A program made the translations under genes and the position numbers. The notes below the pieces were generated by a model, which was given only the letters and a program-made list of their open reading frames with translations, ran no database searches and was not told the origin of the DNA. This document shows, one piece after another, positions 16,871 to 26,245 of a stretch of 64,000 bases of DNA (its first letter is position 1; each line of letters opens with the position of its first letter). Source of the stretch: Anaerohalosphaera lusitana (GTDB lineage Bacteria > Planctomycetota > Phycisphaerae > Sedimentisphaerales > Anaerohalosphaeraceae); assembly GCF_002007645.1 (NCBI RefSeq), contig NZ_CP019791.1:1054001-1118000 (forward strand), in the 5' to 3' direction.

Positions 16871-16884
16871 AGGCTCCGGTTCAT

Positions 16885-17077
16885 AGGATCGCCACGTCGC
16901 TGCGCTGGTCGCGATGACAAAGCTGGGGAGGGGGACGATGTTGGAGAAGATAAGGATGGTACCAGAACGTAACGTCGCGGGGGATGTGGTGATGCTGAGG
17001 CTGGACGTGCATGCGGAGGCGATACGTTCTCTGGATCCCAAATCAAGAGACTGTGTCGCAATTCTCGTTGATTGATC
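16885..17077. other. Spacer between two insertion sequences
   Basis: 190 bases between the IS1111-like and IS1182 elements. It begins with repeat C (16887-16921). No gene seen. Confidence 0.5.
16887..16921 (+). repeat. Dispersed repeat C, copy 2
   Basis: GATCGCCACGTCGCTGCGC then TGGTCGCGATGACAAAG; near-identical to the inverted copy at 2031-2063. It lies against the end of the IS1111-like element, whose group often targets palindromic repeats. Confidence 0.6.
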
Positions 17078-18603
17078 TTGCGGTTTTATTGTGATGGCGC
17101 TAAAATTCATTCGTGGTTCGAATGAAAGGTTTTTTATGGCATATCGTTATGGTGATCGCTACCAGCGGAGTCTATTTCCGCAGAGTATCGACGATTATGT
17201 GCCAGCCGATTCTCCGGTGCGGGCATACGATGCATTCGTCGACTCGCTGGATTTTGATGAGCTGGGCATCGAGATAAACACCGGCAAGGTCGGCTGTCCG
17301 CAGTACGACCCGGTGAGCATGCTCAAGCTTCTGCTGTACGGCTATAGCTACGGCGTCCGCAGCAGCCGCAAGTTGGAACGTGAAGCGAATTATAATATAT
17401 CGTTCATCTGGCTGACCGGCGGGCTCAAGCCGGACCATAAAACGATCGCTGAGTTCAGACGCAAGAACAGAGGCGCATTAAAAAAGGTTCTGCGTCAGTG
17501 TGCCCGTCTTTGTATAAAGCTGGACCTTATAAAAGGCAACACATTATTCATAGACGGTACGAAGGTCCGGGCGAACGCCTCGAATAAGAATACCTGGACG
17601 AAGGAAAAGTGCCAACGTCGCTTAAAAAGTATCGACAAACGCATCAAGCAGATACTGTCGGAATGCGAGACAGTCGACCGCAAGGAGGTGAATCAGGGTT
17701 CGTGGATAAAGATGGACGAGGAGCTGAGCGATCAGAAGAAACTGCGGTCGAAGGTCGAAAGTATAATGGAGCAAATACAGGCAGAGGACAGTAAATCGAC
17801 CAATATGACCGATCCTGACTGCAAGATGATGCACAGCATACAGGGCAGTCATTCGAGCTATAACGTGCAATCAGCGGTGGATGACGAGAACGGCCTGATC
17901 GTCAACAGCGATGTGGTATCGGACAATCACGACTATAAGCAGTTCGCCGATCAGGTGGACAAAGCCAATGATACACTGGATAATGATTGCGAGACAGCCT
18001 GTGCGGATGCGGGCTATTCAAGCGTGGATGAGCTTGAGAAGATCGACGAAAAAGGGATCGAGGTGGTTGTTCCTTCAAAGAAGCAGGCAGAGAAGAAGAA
18101 GAAAGACGATAATCCGTTCGACAGATCGAAGTTTGAATATGATAAAAAGAACGATTGTTTTATATGTCCCGAGGGACATGTTTTAAAATACAGCTATACT
18201 AATAAGACTAAAAAAGCGAAAGTTTATAGAGGCGGAGCGGCATGTAGAAAATGCCGTCACTTCGGCAAGTGTACGGATCAGCAACGGGGCCGAAGCGTCT
18301 CCCGTCTGCTCAACGCGGATGTGCAGGAGAAGCTGGAGGCGAGGTATGAACAGCCGCGGGCGCAGGAGGTTTACAAGCGTCGCAAGCAGAAGGTGGAGCT
18401 GCCGTTCGGACATATAAAGCGGAACCTGAAGGTCGACAGCTTCCTGCTTCGAGGGCTTGAAGGCGTCAGAGCTGAGGCATCTTTGCTGGCTAGCTGTTTC
18501 AATGTTGCGCGGATGATGAGTCTGCTGGGTGTCGAAAGGCTGATCAGCACGCTGGCGAAGTAGTAAAATGGCCGCTTACTGCTGCGCTATTACAAAATCG
18601 CAG
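17078..18603 (+). mobile_element. IS1182-family element
   Basis: The transposase is flanked by imperfect inverted ends: TTGCGGTTTTATTGTGATGG with CGCT at 17078-17101, and GCGCTATTACAAAATCGCAG at 18584-18603. Shared bases are TGCG[G/A]TTTT near the tip and GCGC inside. The match is partial, so the exact ends and target duplication are not settled. Confidence 0.6.
17136..18563 (+). CDS. tnpA: IS1182-family transposase
   Basis: A 475-residue transposase. The ATG at 17136 (MAYRYGDRYQRSLFP) is preferred to an upstream GTG at 17091, which lies inside the inverted repeat. The N-terminal DUF772-like domain includes YDPVSMLKLLLYGYSYGVRSSRKLE. The DDE core shows LFIDGTKVRANA, then a long insertion with coiled segments, CADAGYSSVDEL, and the C-terminal region PFGHIKRNLKVDSFLLRGLEGVRAEASL, which supplies the catalytic Glu region in this family. 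A four-cysteine segment (CPEGH, CRKCRHFGKC) lies before it. Frame intact. Confidence 0.92.
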   Translation: MAYRYGDRYQRSLFPQSIDDYVPADSPVRAYDAFVDSLDFDELGIEINTGKVGCPQYDPVSMLKLLLYGYSYGVRSSRKLEREANYNISFIWLTGGLKPDHKTIAEFRRKNRGALKKVLRQCARLCIKLDLIKGNTLFIDGTKVRANASNKNTWTKEKCQRRLKSIDKRIKQILSECETVDRKEVNQGSWIKMDEELSDQKKLRSKVESIMEQIQAEDSKSTNMTDPDCKMMHSIQGSHSSYNVQSAVDDENGLIVNSDVVSDNHDYKQFADQVDKANDTLDNDCETACADAGYSSVDELEKIDEKGIEVVVPSKKQAEKKKKDDNPFDRSKFEYDKKNDCFICPEGHVLKYSYTNKTKKAKVYRGGAACRKCRHFGKCTDQQRGRSVSRLLNADVQEKLEARYEQPRAQEVYKRRKQKVELPFGHIKRNLKVDSFLLRGLEGVRAEASLLASCFNVARMMSLLGVERLISTLAK

Positions 18604-18777
18604 CCAAATGCGGCCAAATGAACGAATGAAAAATGGAAACATCAGCGATTCTCGGACAGAGACGCAGAAACAGCAGAAAAGCTAAAACTGACAGCAGTAG
18701 CGACACAGTCTCCGGGTCCGGGATGACGGCTGAGGAGGTGTGCGTACGCGTTGTGTGATCCTTAAATGGAGCAATAG

Positions 18778-19305
18778 ATGAAATTTGAGCTGAATGCTGG
18801 GGATGTATGCGTCAGTCTGTATGAATGTGACTCGCGGAGTGAGCTGGAGGAGCGGTTGAGGCGGGTTGACGGGGTGGTGCTGCTGGATGAGGAACAGTCG
18901 GGCAGCCGGTTTGTGCTGGTGGAAGTTCAGCGATGCGGGGGTGAGGAGGTGCGAGCGTGGGGGATGGATATTGTCGAGCATGGGCCGAGCCCGCAGATGG
19001 TTGTGCATGGGGAGGAGTGCTTGCGGTGGGTTGCTTTCGGGAGCAGTTTGTGGCTGGTGGATGTGTGGGAGGCTCGGGTGGTGAAGTACAATCGGCTGGA
19101 TTGTGTGTTCTGGGATATTGTGAGGATGGATAGTGGAGCTGCAGCAGTCGTGCACGAGTTGGGGGTGACGGCGTATGATGCTGCGGGTGAGCGGTTGTGG
19201 GATGTGAGCGGGTCGGATATGCTGGCGGGGTTTGAGGTGGAGGACGAGCGGATCCTGTGCCGGTTTGATGATGGGACGAGCGCGGAGCGTAAGCTGTCGG
19301 TATGA
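18778..19305 (+). CDS. Hypothetical protein
   Basis: A 175-residue soluble protein of unknown family, starting at ATG 11 bases after a weak GGAGCA. It has alternating beta-strands (VLVEVQRCGG, FGSSLWLVDVWEARVVKYN, VHELGVTAYDAAGERLWDVS) that could form part of a propeller or sandwich. No signal peptide. Strongly G-rich coding strand like the adjacent OsmC gene. It stands alone after the IS1182 element. Confidence 0.6.
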   Translation: MKFELNAGDVCVSLYECDSRSELEERLRRVDGVVLLDEEQSGSRFVLVEVQRCGGEEVRAWGMDIVEHGPSPQMVVHGEECLRWVAFGSSLWLVDVWEARVVKYNRLDCVFWDIVRMDSGAAAVVHELGVTAYDAAGERLWDVSGSDMLAGFEVEDERILCRFDDGTSAERKLSV

Positions 19306-19568
19306 TATTGAAAACCTAATGGATGACTATAATGCAGGTGCGAAAATAATATCACTTCATTAATGGTGTCACTTTTGCTGCGCAAACGCAACACGGTCAA
19401 TGAACTAAGAGTTTCTGCCTTTTGGGTGGTCGCTGGGTTGTTGGTTTTGGGATTATAACGTGGCGGTGTTTGCGTTTTGGCGAATCTGGGGTATGGTTTA
19501 GTTGGGGCGGTGGTGGCGGATTTGTATTGAAATGATATCTATCTCAAGATTTTTTATGGGGGTGCGTT

Positions 19569-20138
19569 ATGCAGGCTGTGACCAAGGAAATTGTGAACGG
19601 GTTGAATGTTGCTAGTATGCAGGAAGCGATCGATGCGATGAAGTCGGATCCGGGGGCGGGTAAGCTGGAGCTTCGGGCTCATAACCGATGGGTTGGCGGA
19701 GCTCATTGTGTGACAGCGATACAGGATTTCAAGCTGGGCGGGGAGGAGAAGAAGACGCGTAAGCAGTTGTTCGAGCTGCACGGGGACGAGCCGGCTGAGC
19801 TGCTGGGTACGGATACGGGGCCGAACGCGACGGAGGCGCTGCTGCATGCGCTGGCGGCGTGTTTGAATGCCACGTTCATTTATCATGCGTCCGCGCAGGG
19901 TGTGGAGGTGGAGTCGCTGGAGATCGAGCTGAAGGGTGAGCTGGATCTGCGGGGATTTCTTGCGGTTGAGCCCGGGATACGGAACGGGTATTCGCATATC
20001 GATGTGAAGTTCAAGGTGAAGGCGGACGCGGGGCAGGCGAAGATCGAGGAGCTTTGCGGGCTCGCGCAGCGGTTTTCACCGGTGTTCGATATGGTGAGCA
20101 ATCCGATGCGTGTGCATGTGAATTGTGAGAAGGTTTAG
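19569..20138 (+). CDS. OsmC-family peroxiredoxin-like protein
   Basis: A 189-residue OsmC/Ohr-superfamily protein. The two reactive cysteines are visible: C98 in LLHALAACLNATF and C163 in ELCGLAQRFSPVFDMVSNP. Also typical are RAHNRWVGGAHC and the long helix after TGPNATEALLHAL. These proteins reduce organic hydroperoxides with a thiol reductant in the cytoplasm; some members act as thiol carriers. Starts at ATG after GGGGGTGCGTT. Probably monocistronic, with a repeat A copy just downstream. Confidence 0.88.
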   Translation: MQAVTKEIVNGLNVASMQEAIDAMKSDPGAGKLELRAHNRWVGGAHCVTAIQDFKLGGEEKKTRKQLFELHGDEPAELLGTDTGPNATEALLHALAACLNATFIYHASAQGVEVESLEIELKGELDLRGFLAVEPGIRNGYSHIDVKFKVKADAGQAKIEELCGLAQRFSPVFDMVSNPMRVHVNCEKV

Positions 20139-20142
20139 GTAT

Positions 20143-20204
20143 GGAGTCGCTTCGCGACGGCTATTTATGCTGAATCCAGAGCCTTCGGCTTTTTGTGATG
20201 ACAA
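20143..20204 (+). repeat. Dispersed repeat A, copy 5
   Basis: GGAGTCGCTTCGCGACGGC, TATTTATGCTGAATCC, AGAGCCTTCGGCTTT hairpin, GTGATGACAAAA, lying just downstream of the OsmC gene. Confidence 0.7.
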
Positions 20205-20239
20205 AATGGGGTGGCCGTTGGTTTTTGAGGACGTGAATG

Positions 20240-20278
20240 AAAAAAGAAGGCGGGGCCTGGTGGGGAGGCGCCCGCCTT
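20240..20278 (-). terminator. Rho-independent terminator of the gene at 20331
   Basis: AAGGCGGG at 20247-20254 pairs perfectly with CCCGCCTT at 20271-20278, and on the minus strand the stem is followed by CTTTTTT. It lies about 50 bases after the stop codon of the secreted protein gene. Confidence 0.8.
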
Positions 20279-20330
20279 AGAGGGTTCGGGAAGTGACTAG
20301 GGGACACTTCCCAGGATCATGTGTGGGATC

Positions 20331-22310
20331 CTATTTGTAACTGACATACCAGAAGCCCTGTATGTTTGATCCGCGGATGTCTGGTCCGATCGGGCCTTGG
20401 CCCCAATAGTAGTCGTTGTAGTTCGTGGTGCCGTTCGGTCCTATTGGTCCCATCACTGCTGCTCGGTTGCCGGAGGGCTGCTTTTGCTGTTTAGCCTTGA
20501 ACCATGCAGCCCTTACGGGAAGCGTCACTGTTGTGAATGCGAAGTTGCGGCCGAGCATGTACTGTGCGTAGCGTTTTGAGAACTTGCCCCAGTCATGTGC
20601 GTTGGTGTGGAAGCCGGTCAGCAAGTGGAGGCCCGCGAATTCATCACGCCAACGGCTGATGGCGCTCTGGTTGTTGGCCGGGCTCTTGAGTACCTGGCAC
20701 GAGAGGAGCGAGAGGAATTCGAGGTCCTTGTTGCCCCATGCGATGCCGGATTCGTTGTGGCGTATGCTGCCGTCGGTGTTGCTTGATTCGAAGGTGAATC
20801 CGCCCGGCCAGCCGTGACCAATGTAGAAGCAGATGTCGACGTTGTCTACGTAGCTGCTGTCGTAAGCGTCTTCTTTGAAGTCGGCTTCCCAGGAGTTCTT
20901 GCCTGTCCAGTTGAAGCGCTGTGTTACGCCTTCGCTGTTGAAGCGGTTGGCGAAGTTGCGCTGGTTGGCACCGCCCATATCCGAGACCGCGCGTTCGATG
21001 CCGTAGTCTGAAACGCCGCCGACAGGTGCCGACGCTGCTGCGAAGACGGATGACGGCGAGACGCTGACCTGCAGGATTGCGCTTTTGGTGACGGATACGC
21101 CGTTGGTGTCGGTCACGGTTACGGATACCATTTCGGAATTGATGGTGTCTTCGCGTGGTACGAGTGCATAGTTTATCTGGCTGGAGGTTGCCTTGTACAG
21201 CGGCATGTTCGAGGATGTCCAATCGTAGGTGTACGGCGGTGTGCCGCCTTCGACGGTTGTTGATGCGAATATCTCACTGCCGTCGGCTGTTGCCGATAGA
21301 TCGACCTGCGGTACGAACTGCGGATCGTTGGTTGCGGGTACTGTGCGGCGGAGCAGTTGTGCGGTCTGTTCGCCTACCGTGATCGAACCGCCGATGTTGT
21401 ACGCGGGGATGATCGCCGACGCTTCGCCGAACTCGAGCGACGGTGCGTAGTAGATCAGCTCGGCGTCGAGGTTGTAGGTTATCTTCGCATCCGGTGCCGG
21501 GTCGAGCGACTTCGCGGTTGTTCCTATCTCGGACGGCAGTGTCTGTGCGAAGTTCTTGATCGCGTTGACCGGCTGGACGAGCGGTACGGGGTCACCTTTT
21601 GCGAGCTGGCGGGTCGAGTGGTGCAGGCCGGTGACGACGCCGCCCGGGCTGAGCGTTACGTTGAGCAGTGCGCCTGGGCCCTGGAGCTCGGTGTTGTTGA
21701 TCTGGAAGTTGTAGTCGATGCGGGTGTCCAGCGGAATCGGTTCGATGATGGGTTTGCCTTCGAGGTCGACTGTTTCCAGGGTTGCGTTCGAGATCGTCGG
21801 CTGTGCGTTCCAGGGTGTCAGGTTGGCCTGCTCGAGTGCGCCGGATACGATGTCGGCTGCTACGTCGCCGGGCACGGGTTGGATCTTCTGCAGTGCGGCG
21901 AAGTCGAAACCTTCGATGCGGATGACCTCGGCGTTGTCGACGTCCCTGGTGTCGCCCAGCAGTGCTTCGCGGATGGCTGGGTCCTGTATTTCGAGGGTGG
22001 GAGCACTTTGGAAGTTTACCGGGTCGACGAAGACTATCGTGCCGTTCTCGTTGCTGATCTCTTTCTCAGGGATGTTGAGCGCGGCTGCGAGCTGTTCGGC
22101 CTGGGTCTGCGATGCACCTGCGCCGGTGACGACGTATACTGGCATCTGTTCGGGGATGGGTTCGTGTTCGAGCCAGTGGCCCGCGAGGACAGCGAAGTCC
22201 TGCATGTCTACGAAATCATCGCCTGTGAGGTCCGGAAAGACCTCCTGGGCCGATGCCGGCAGGGTGATCAACGCAAGGATGAGTAGTGTTGTGGTCAGTT
22301 TTTGTCGCAT
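20331..22310 (-). CDS. Secreted protein with dockerin-like repeat and caspase-like His/Cys C-terminal domain (DUF6345-like)
   Basis: A 659-residue secreted protein starting behind CAGGAGG. Residues 1-21 are a signal peptide. A single dockerin-like calcium loop follows (FPDLTGDDFVDMQDFAVL, 25-42). The middle (about 55-340) is beta-rich, and 345-420 looks like an Ig/PKD-type domain (TTVEGGTPPYTYDWTS). The C-terminal domain (about 430-600) starts GGVSDYGIERAVSDMGG and has VDICFYIGHG with His499 and EFLSLLSCQV with Cys538. That His-Gly and Ser-Cys arrangement after two hydrophobic strands resembles clan CD peptidases such as caspases and gingipains, and the layout resembles DUF6345. Peptidase activity is inference. 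Confidence 0.75.
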   Translation of the reverse strand: MRQKLTTTLLILALITLPASAQEVFPDLTGDDFVDMQDFAVLAGHWLEHEPIPEQMPVYVVTGAGASQTQAEQLAAALNIPEKEISNENGTIVFVDPVNFQSAPTLEIQDPAIREALLGDTRDVDNAEVIRIEGFDFAALQKIQPVPGDVAADIVSGALEQANLTPWNAQPTISNATLETVDLEGKPIIEPIPLDTRIDYNFQINNTELQGPGALLNVTLSPGGVVTGLHHSTRQLAKGDPVPLVQPVNAIKNFAQTLPSEIGTTAKSLDPAPDAKITYNLDAELIYYAPSLEFGEASAIIPAYNIGGSITVGEQTAQLLRRTVPATNDPQFVPQVDLSATADGSEIFASTTVEGGTPPYTYDWTSSNMPLYKATSSQINYALVPREDTINSEMVSVTVTDTNGVSVTKSAILQVSVSPSSVFAAASAPVGGVSDYGIERAVSDMGGANQRNFANRFNSEGVTQRFNWTGKNSWEADFKEDAYDSSYVDNVDICFYIGHGWPGGFTFESSNTDGSIRHNESGIAWGNKDLEFLSLLSCQVLKSPANNQSAISRWRDEFAGLHLLTGFHTNAHDWGKFSKRYAQYMLGRNFAFTTVTLPVRAAWFKAKQQKQPSGNRAAVMGPIGPNGTTNYNDYYWGQGPIGPDIRGSNIQGFWYVSYK

Positions 22311-22661
22311 GATCGCCTCCTGTTAAACAAAATGTACTTTATCTTACCCTACTGTAGCTATGAAACCCTATCGGAACAATAGGGTTTATTCTTAGAATGG
22401 GTTAGGGCGATTCTTAGATGGTTGTGCTGTTGGTTAGCAGGTGTAAAATGACAAGCTTTGGCAAGAACGGCACTTATGATGGAGGCGGGTGGGATGATCA
22501 GGTGTTGACCTTTGGCGTGGGTGAGCATGGCAGCATAGAAAGTTTCCGCCGTGCTTTTGAGTGAGGTGGCAAGGGATACGCCAGCCCGCAAAACACGCTT
22601 GCTGAGACACCTGAAACCCGCTATACTTGCGCCGCTTGATATCCTAATTTGGACCACACAA
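22311..22661. other. Intergenic region with a hairpin
   Basis: 350 bases of divergent space. A perfect 9-bp hairpin (AAACCCTAT at 22363-22371, ATAGGGTTT at 22379-22387, 7-base loop) lies about 55 bases upstream of the secreted-protein start. No gene is supported before the small peptide at 22662. Confidence 0.5.
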
Positions 22662-22757
22662 ATGACACGCAAGACAAAGATATTCCTCTACATCATGCTC
22701 GCCCTCGGCGCCGCCCTGATGATCGCCGGTGTCCTTCTCGAACAGGTGGCAAAATAA
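22662..22757 (+). CDS. 31-residue single-pass membrane peptide, copy 1
   Basis: Encodes MTRKTKIFLYIMLALGAALM then IAGVLLEQVAK: a basic start, one hydrophobic helix and a short polar tail. A second copy lies at 26246-26341. Most differences between the copies are at third codon positions and silent, with three residue changes (Leu/Val, Ala/Thr, Ala/Thr), which supports real translation. The frame continues upstream to 22551, but only the 31-codon part is shared. Function unknown. It precedes the GH106 gene by 24 bases. Confidence 0.65.
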   Translation: MTRKTKIFLYIMLALGAALMIAGVLLEQVAK

Positions 22758-22781
22758 ACCGCAAATATAATTGAGAGATAT

Positions 22782-25700
22782 ATGAATATTACTTCCAGAA
22801 CCTGTTGTTGTTTTATTATCGGATTGTTATTCATTGTTTTATCAGTATCGGCCTTCGGATCACAGGCTGACGCTGTTGTTAAAAGCGATTTTGTTGACCC
22901 TCCCATCGCAGCTAGGCCTGGTGCTTTCTGGCCCTGGCTCAACGGAAGTTTCAGCCTGGAGCGGATCACATACGAATTGGAGGAGATGAAAGACAAGGGA
23001 ATGAGCGGGGCCGATATATGGGATGTTAAGGCGCATGGTGACCCTGATAATATGATCCCGGTCGGACCGGAATTTCTCGGACCCAAATCGCTCAAAGCGA
23101 TAGGCCACGCCGTCAAAGAGGCCGATCGGCTCGGACTGCATCTGGGAATGCTCAACTCGAGCGGCTGGAATGCCGGGGGCACCTGGACCACCCCGGACAT
23201 AGCGGGCATGGGGATGTTTCATTCAAAGATAACCGTAGAAGGGCCGAAGCAGATCGATCAGATATTGCCATTCCCGGAAGTTCCGGCAAACTGCCCCAAA
23301 GACGAAAACGGCAAACCGGTTATTCATAAAGAAATATCCGTTCTTGCCGTACCGCAAAACAATAATGATATGCAAATCGACTCCATCTCAAATGTTGTCG
23401 ATCTCAATGAAAAAATGGATGCAAACGGAAAGCTCACCTGGGATGTTCCCCCAGGCAAATGGACGATCATTCGCCTGGTGATGACCAATACCGGTTACCA
23501 GTTGATAGTTCCATCACCGAATTCCCGCGGCCCTATGATCGATTTTCTAAACCCCCAAGCCTCGCGCAGACATTTCGATCATATTATTGATAAGCTTGAG
23601 TCCGAGATCGGTGACCTGGGAAACTCGCCACTGAAATACCTGGAAGTTGACAGCCTGGAACTGGGGCATCATACGGTATGGACGTATGATATGATCGAAA
23701 AGTTCAGGAAAAACTACGGTTATGACCCGGTCCCATATCTCCCGCTTCTAAAAGGTTTCAAACTTGAAGATGATGATATTGCAAAGCGGTTCAAGTATGA
23801 CTGGAAAAAGCATATCAGCGATGTTTTTATTGAAAGCCATTACCGAACTTCCAGCAACTTCTTAAATGAACACGGGTTAAAACTTTGTGCCGAAGCGGGC
23901 GGCCCTGGAGCTCCTGTCTGGCCCACCTGTCCTGTCGATTCACTGAAGGCACTCGGTTCAGTTGACATCCTTCGCGGTGAGTTCTGGCCCAAAATGCACA
24001 ATATCTGGCTTGTCAAAGAGATATCCTCAGCGGCCCATATTTACGGTAAGAAGGTCGTCGATGCGGAGTCATTTACAAGCTGGAGGCACTGGACGGACGG
24101 ACCTTATTTTCACAAGCAGATGGCTGACGCCGCAATGATCGAAGGGCTCAATCACTTTACCTTCCACACCTTTACGCACAGCCCCGAAGAGGCGGGTCTT
24201 CCCGGACGGGCATATCACGCGGGCACGCACATCAACCCTAATGTGGTCTGGTGGCCGATGGCTCGAGGATTCATCGATTACCTCTCCCGCTGCAGTTATA
24301 TGCTCCAGAAGGGGCTCTTCGTTGCCGACGTGTGTTATTATTACGGCGACCAGGCACCGAATTTTGTTTCCGCCAAAGGTGTTGATTATTCGCTGGAGGC
24401 CGGTTACGACTACGATGTAGTCAACAGCGATGTGATCCTCAATCGCATGTCCGTCAAAGACGGCAGGATCGTTCTGCCGGACGGGATGAGCTATCGCATG
24501 CTCGTTTTACCCGAACGTGAAGATATGAATCTCGATGTTCTGCGCAAGATCGAATCGTTGGTCAAAGCGGGTGCGACCGTTGTCGGCCCAAAACCGACAA
24601 GAAGCGGCTCGCTGGTCGATTATCCGAACCGCGACAAACAGGTTGCCAAACTTGCCGATGAAATATGGGGCGACTGTGATGGCACGACAAAAACCGAAGA
24701 CTCCTATGGAAAAGGACAGGTTTTCTGGAATCGTACTCCTGAGCAGATTATGGCCGAAAGAGGCATCGGCAAAGATTTCAGCTTTGAGGGAACCGATGAG
24801 AGGACAAAACTCCATTACATACATCGCCGCACTGAAAAAGAAGACATATATTTTGTGGTCAACAAGAACGAACGCTGGGAGTCGGTAGAGTGCGCTTTCA
24901 GAGTCACTTCAAAGCAGCCCGAAATATGGTATCCCGATTCAGGCGAGATCAGAGAAGTTGCTAATTATCATGTAAATGCAACCGTGACCAGTATACCTCT
25001 GCACCTTAAACCGGCGGAATCGGTATTCATAGTGTTCCGTCGACCGGCAAAGCGAATTTACTTTACACAAGTCACGCCCACAGACAAAACGAAAACGCCT
25101 CTAAAGCCTGCTTTGGATCCTCACTCAGCCACTCCGGCAGGTGCGATCTGGCTCTCCGACGGCAAGGGTGAGATCGACGACCAGTTTATCACTTTTGATC
25201 TGGGTTCGGTCCAGGATGTCGATAAAATACGTGTATGGAATTACACTGAACGTCTGCGCGGGTTTATGAATTACGGAATCAAGGATTTTGATGTACTTGC
25301 TTCGTCTGACGGTAAAGATTTCCATAACTGCGGGTCCTTCGAACTTAAAGTTGCCCACAGCATCGAGGATAAACATTATCACCAGGACATTGACGTGGAT
25401 ATAGAAGAAGCACGCTACGTTCGCTTCAATGTAAAAACAAATCAAAATTCAAAAGCTTATTGCGGCGGTTTCACCAGGCATGCCGGTCTGTCGAAAGTCA
25501 GGTTCTTCAACGGCAGCAGTGCTGTCCCCGGGGTAACCGTTCAATCCGTATCGAGCGGCAGGGCGTTCGATCCTGCCACGGATGATGATCTCGGTATGGC
25601 TCATCCCGCTGCCGAATTACTGACTGACGAAAAGAACAGCACCTTTTTGCGTGCATGGATACCCGGAACTTATGTGTTAAAAGATAATGCCGGCAAATCT

Positions 25701-26240
25701 CGCAAAATCGATGTCGATTCGATCAGGCCGATGATAGAGGTCAGCGGCGAATGGAAGGTAAGCTTTACACCCAACTGGGGAGCACCGGAAGAAACGACCT
25801 TTGATGAGCTTATCTCATGGACCGATTCCGATGACGATGGAATCAAGTATTACTCGGGCATCGCTGCATATCACAAAGAGATTGATATACCGGAAAAGTA
25901 TTTTAGTTCAGGCTCACATCTCGAGCTCGATCTGGGTGTCGTACAGAAAACCGCCCGCGTGAGGCTGAACGGACAAGAAATTGCAGTACTTTGGAAACCG
26001 CCTTTCACTGTTGACATAACAGACATCGCCATACCGGGCAAAAACAAACTGGTAGTCGAAGTTGCCAATACCTGGACAAACAGACTTATCGGAGACGCAT
26101 ACCTGCCGCCGGAAAAGCAGTTCTGCGAAACCAACCTGCACAGCCGAATGGCACGAAAAGGGCGGAGACTCCAGCCGTCAGGACTGATCGGACCTGTACG
26201 TATCAACGCCGCCAATGACGTGTTTATAAAACAGGACTAG
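22782..26240 (+). CDS. GH106-family glycoside hydrolase (probable alpha-L-rhamnosidase)
   Basis: A 1,152-residue secreted enzyme. Signal peptide about 1-27. The catalytic part begins with the GH106 pattern FVDPPIAARPGAFWPWLNGS, then LEEMKDKGMSGADIWDV, LGLHLGMLNSSGWNAGGTWT and YLEVDSLELG, consistent with removal of alpha-linked L-rhamnose from plant or algal polysaccharides. Around 780-930 a discoidin-like (F5/8 type C) module is inserted (ITFDLGSVQDVDKIRVWNY, RYVRFNVKTNQNS). The last 150 residues form a galactose-binding-like beta-sandwich (LELDLGVVQKTARVRLNGQE). Coding GC skew is balanced, unlike both flanks, and the gene sits between duplicated copies of a 31-codon gene. Confidence 0.85.
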   Translation: MNITSRTCCCFIIGLLFIVLSVSAFGSQADAVVKSDFVDPPIAARPGAFWPWLNGSFSLERITYELEEMKDKGMSGADIWDVKAHGDPDNMIPVGPEFLGPKSLKAIGHAVKEADRLGLHLGMLNSSGWNAGGTWTTPDIAGMGMFHSKITVEGPKQIDQILPFPEVPANCPKDENGKPVIHKEISVLAVPQNNNDMQIDSISNVVDLNEKMDANGKLTWDVPPGKWTIIRLVMTNTGYQLIVPSPNSRGPMIDFLNPQASRRHFDHIIDKLESEIGDLGNSPLKYLEVDSLELGHHTVWTYDMIEKFRKNYGYDPVPYLPLLKGFKLEDDDIAKRFKYDWKKHISDVFIESHYRTSSNFLNEHGLKLCAEAGGPGAPVWPTCPVDSLKALGSVDILRGEFWPKMHNIWLVKEISSAAHIYGKKVVDAESFTSWRHWTDGPYFHKQMADAAMIEGLNHFTFHTFTHSPEEAGLPGRAYHAGTHINPNVVWWPMARGFIDYLSRCSYMLQKGLFVADVCYYYGDQAPNFVSAKGVDYSLEAGYDYDVVNSDVILNRMSVKDGRIVLPDGMSYRMLVLPEREDMNLDVLRKIESLVKAGATVVGPKPTRSGSLVDYPNRDKQVAKLADEIWGDCDGTTKTEDSYGKGQVFWNRTPEQIMAERGIGKDFSFEGTDERTKLHYIHRRTEKEDIYFVVNKNERWESVECAFRVTSKQPEIWYPDSGEIREVANYHVNATVTSIPLHLKPAESVFIVFRRPAKRIYFTQVTPTDKTKTPLKPALDPHSATPAGAIWLSDGKGEIDDQFITFDLGSVQDVDKIRVWNYTERLRGFMNYGIKDFDVLASSDGKDFHNCGSFELKVAHSIEDKHYHQDIDVDIEEARYVRFNVKTNQNSKAYCGGFTRHAGLSKVRFFNGSSAVPGVTVQSVSSGRAFDPATDDDLGMAHPAAELLTDEKNSTFLRAWIPGTYVLKDNAGKSRKIDVDSIRPMIEVSGEWKVSFTPNWGAPEETTFDELISWTDSDDDGIKYYSGIAAYHKEIDIPEKYFSSGSHLELDLGVVQKTARVRLNGQEIAVLWKPPFTVDITDIAIPGKNKLVVEVANTWTNRLIGDAYLPPEKQFCETNLHSRMARKGRRLQPSGLIGPVRINAANDVFIKQD

Positions 26241-26245
26241 CGGAT

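Larger units (their letters stand above)
15402..16884 (+). mobile_element. IS110-superfamily element of the IS1111 type
   Basis: The transposase gene is bracketed by inverted repeats typical of the IS1111 group: ATGAAACCGGAGCCT at 15402-15416, and AGGCTCCGGTTCAT at 16871-16884 (its reverse complement with one base missing). The element also carries about 284 bases of structured non-coding DNA between the stop codon and the right repeat, where IS1111-type elements keep their bridge RNA. Repeat C directly abuts the right end. The exact outer ends are unknown because these elements have subterminal repeats and make no target duplication. Confidence 0.75.

Noticed and set aside
21357-22286. 309-codon plus-strand frame
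   Set aside because: Antisense shadow of the DUF6345-like gene, Cys/Arg-rich without any recognisable domain.
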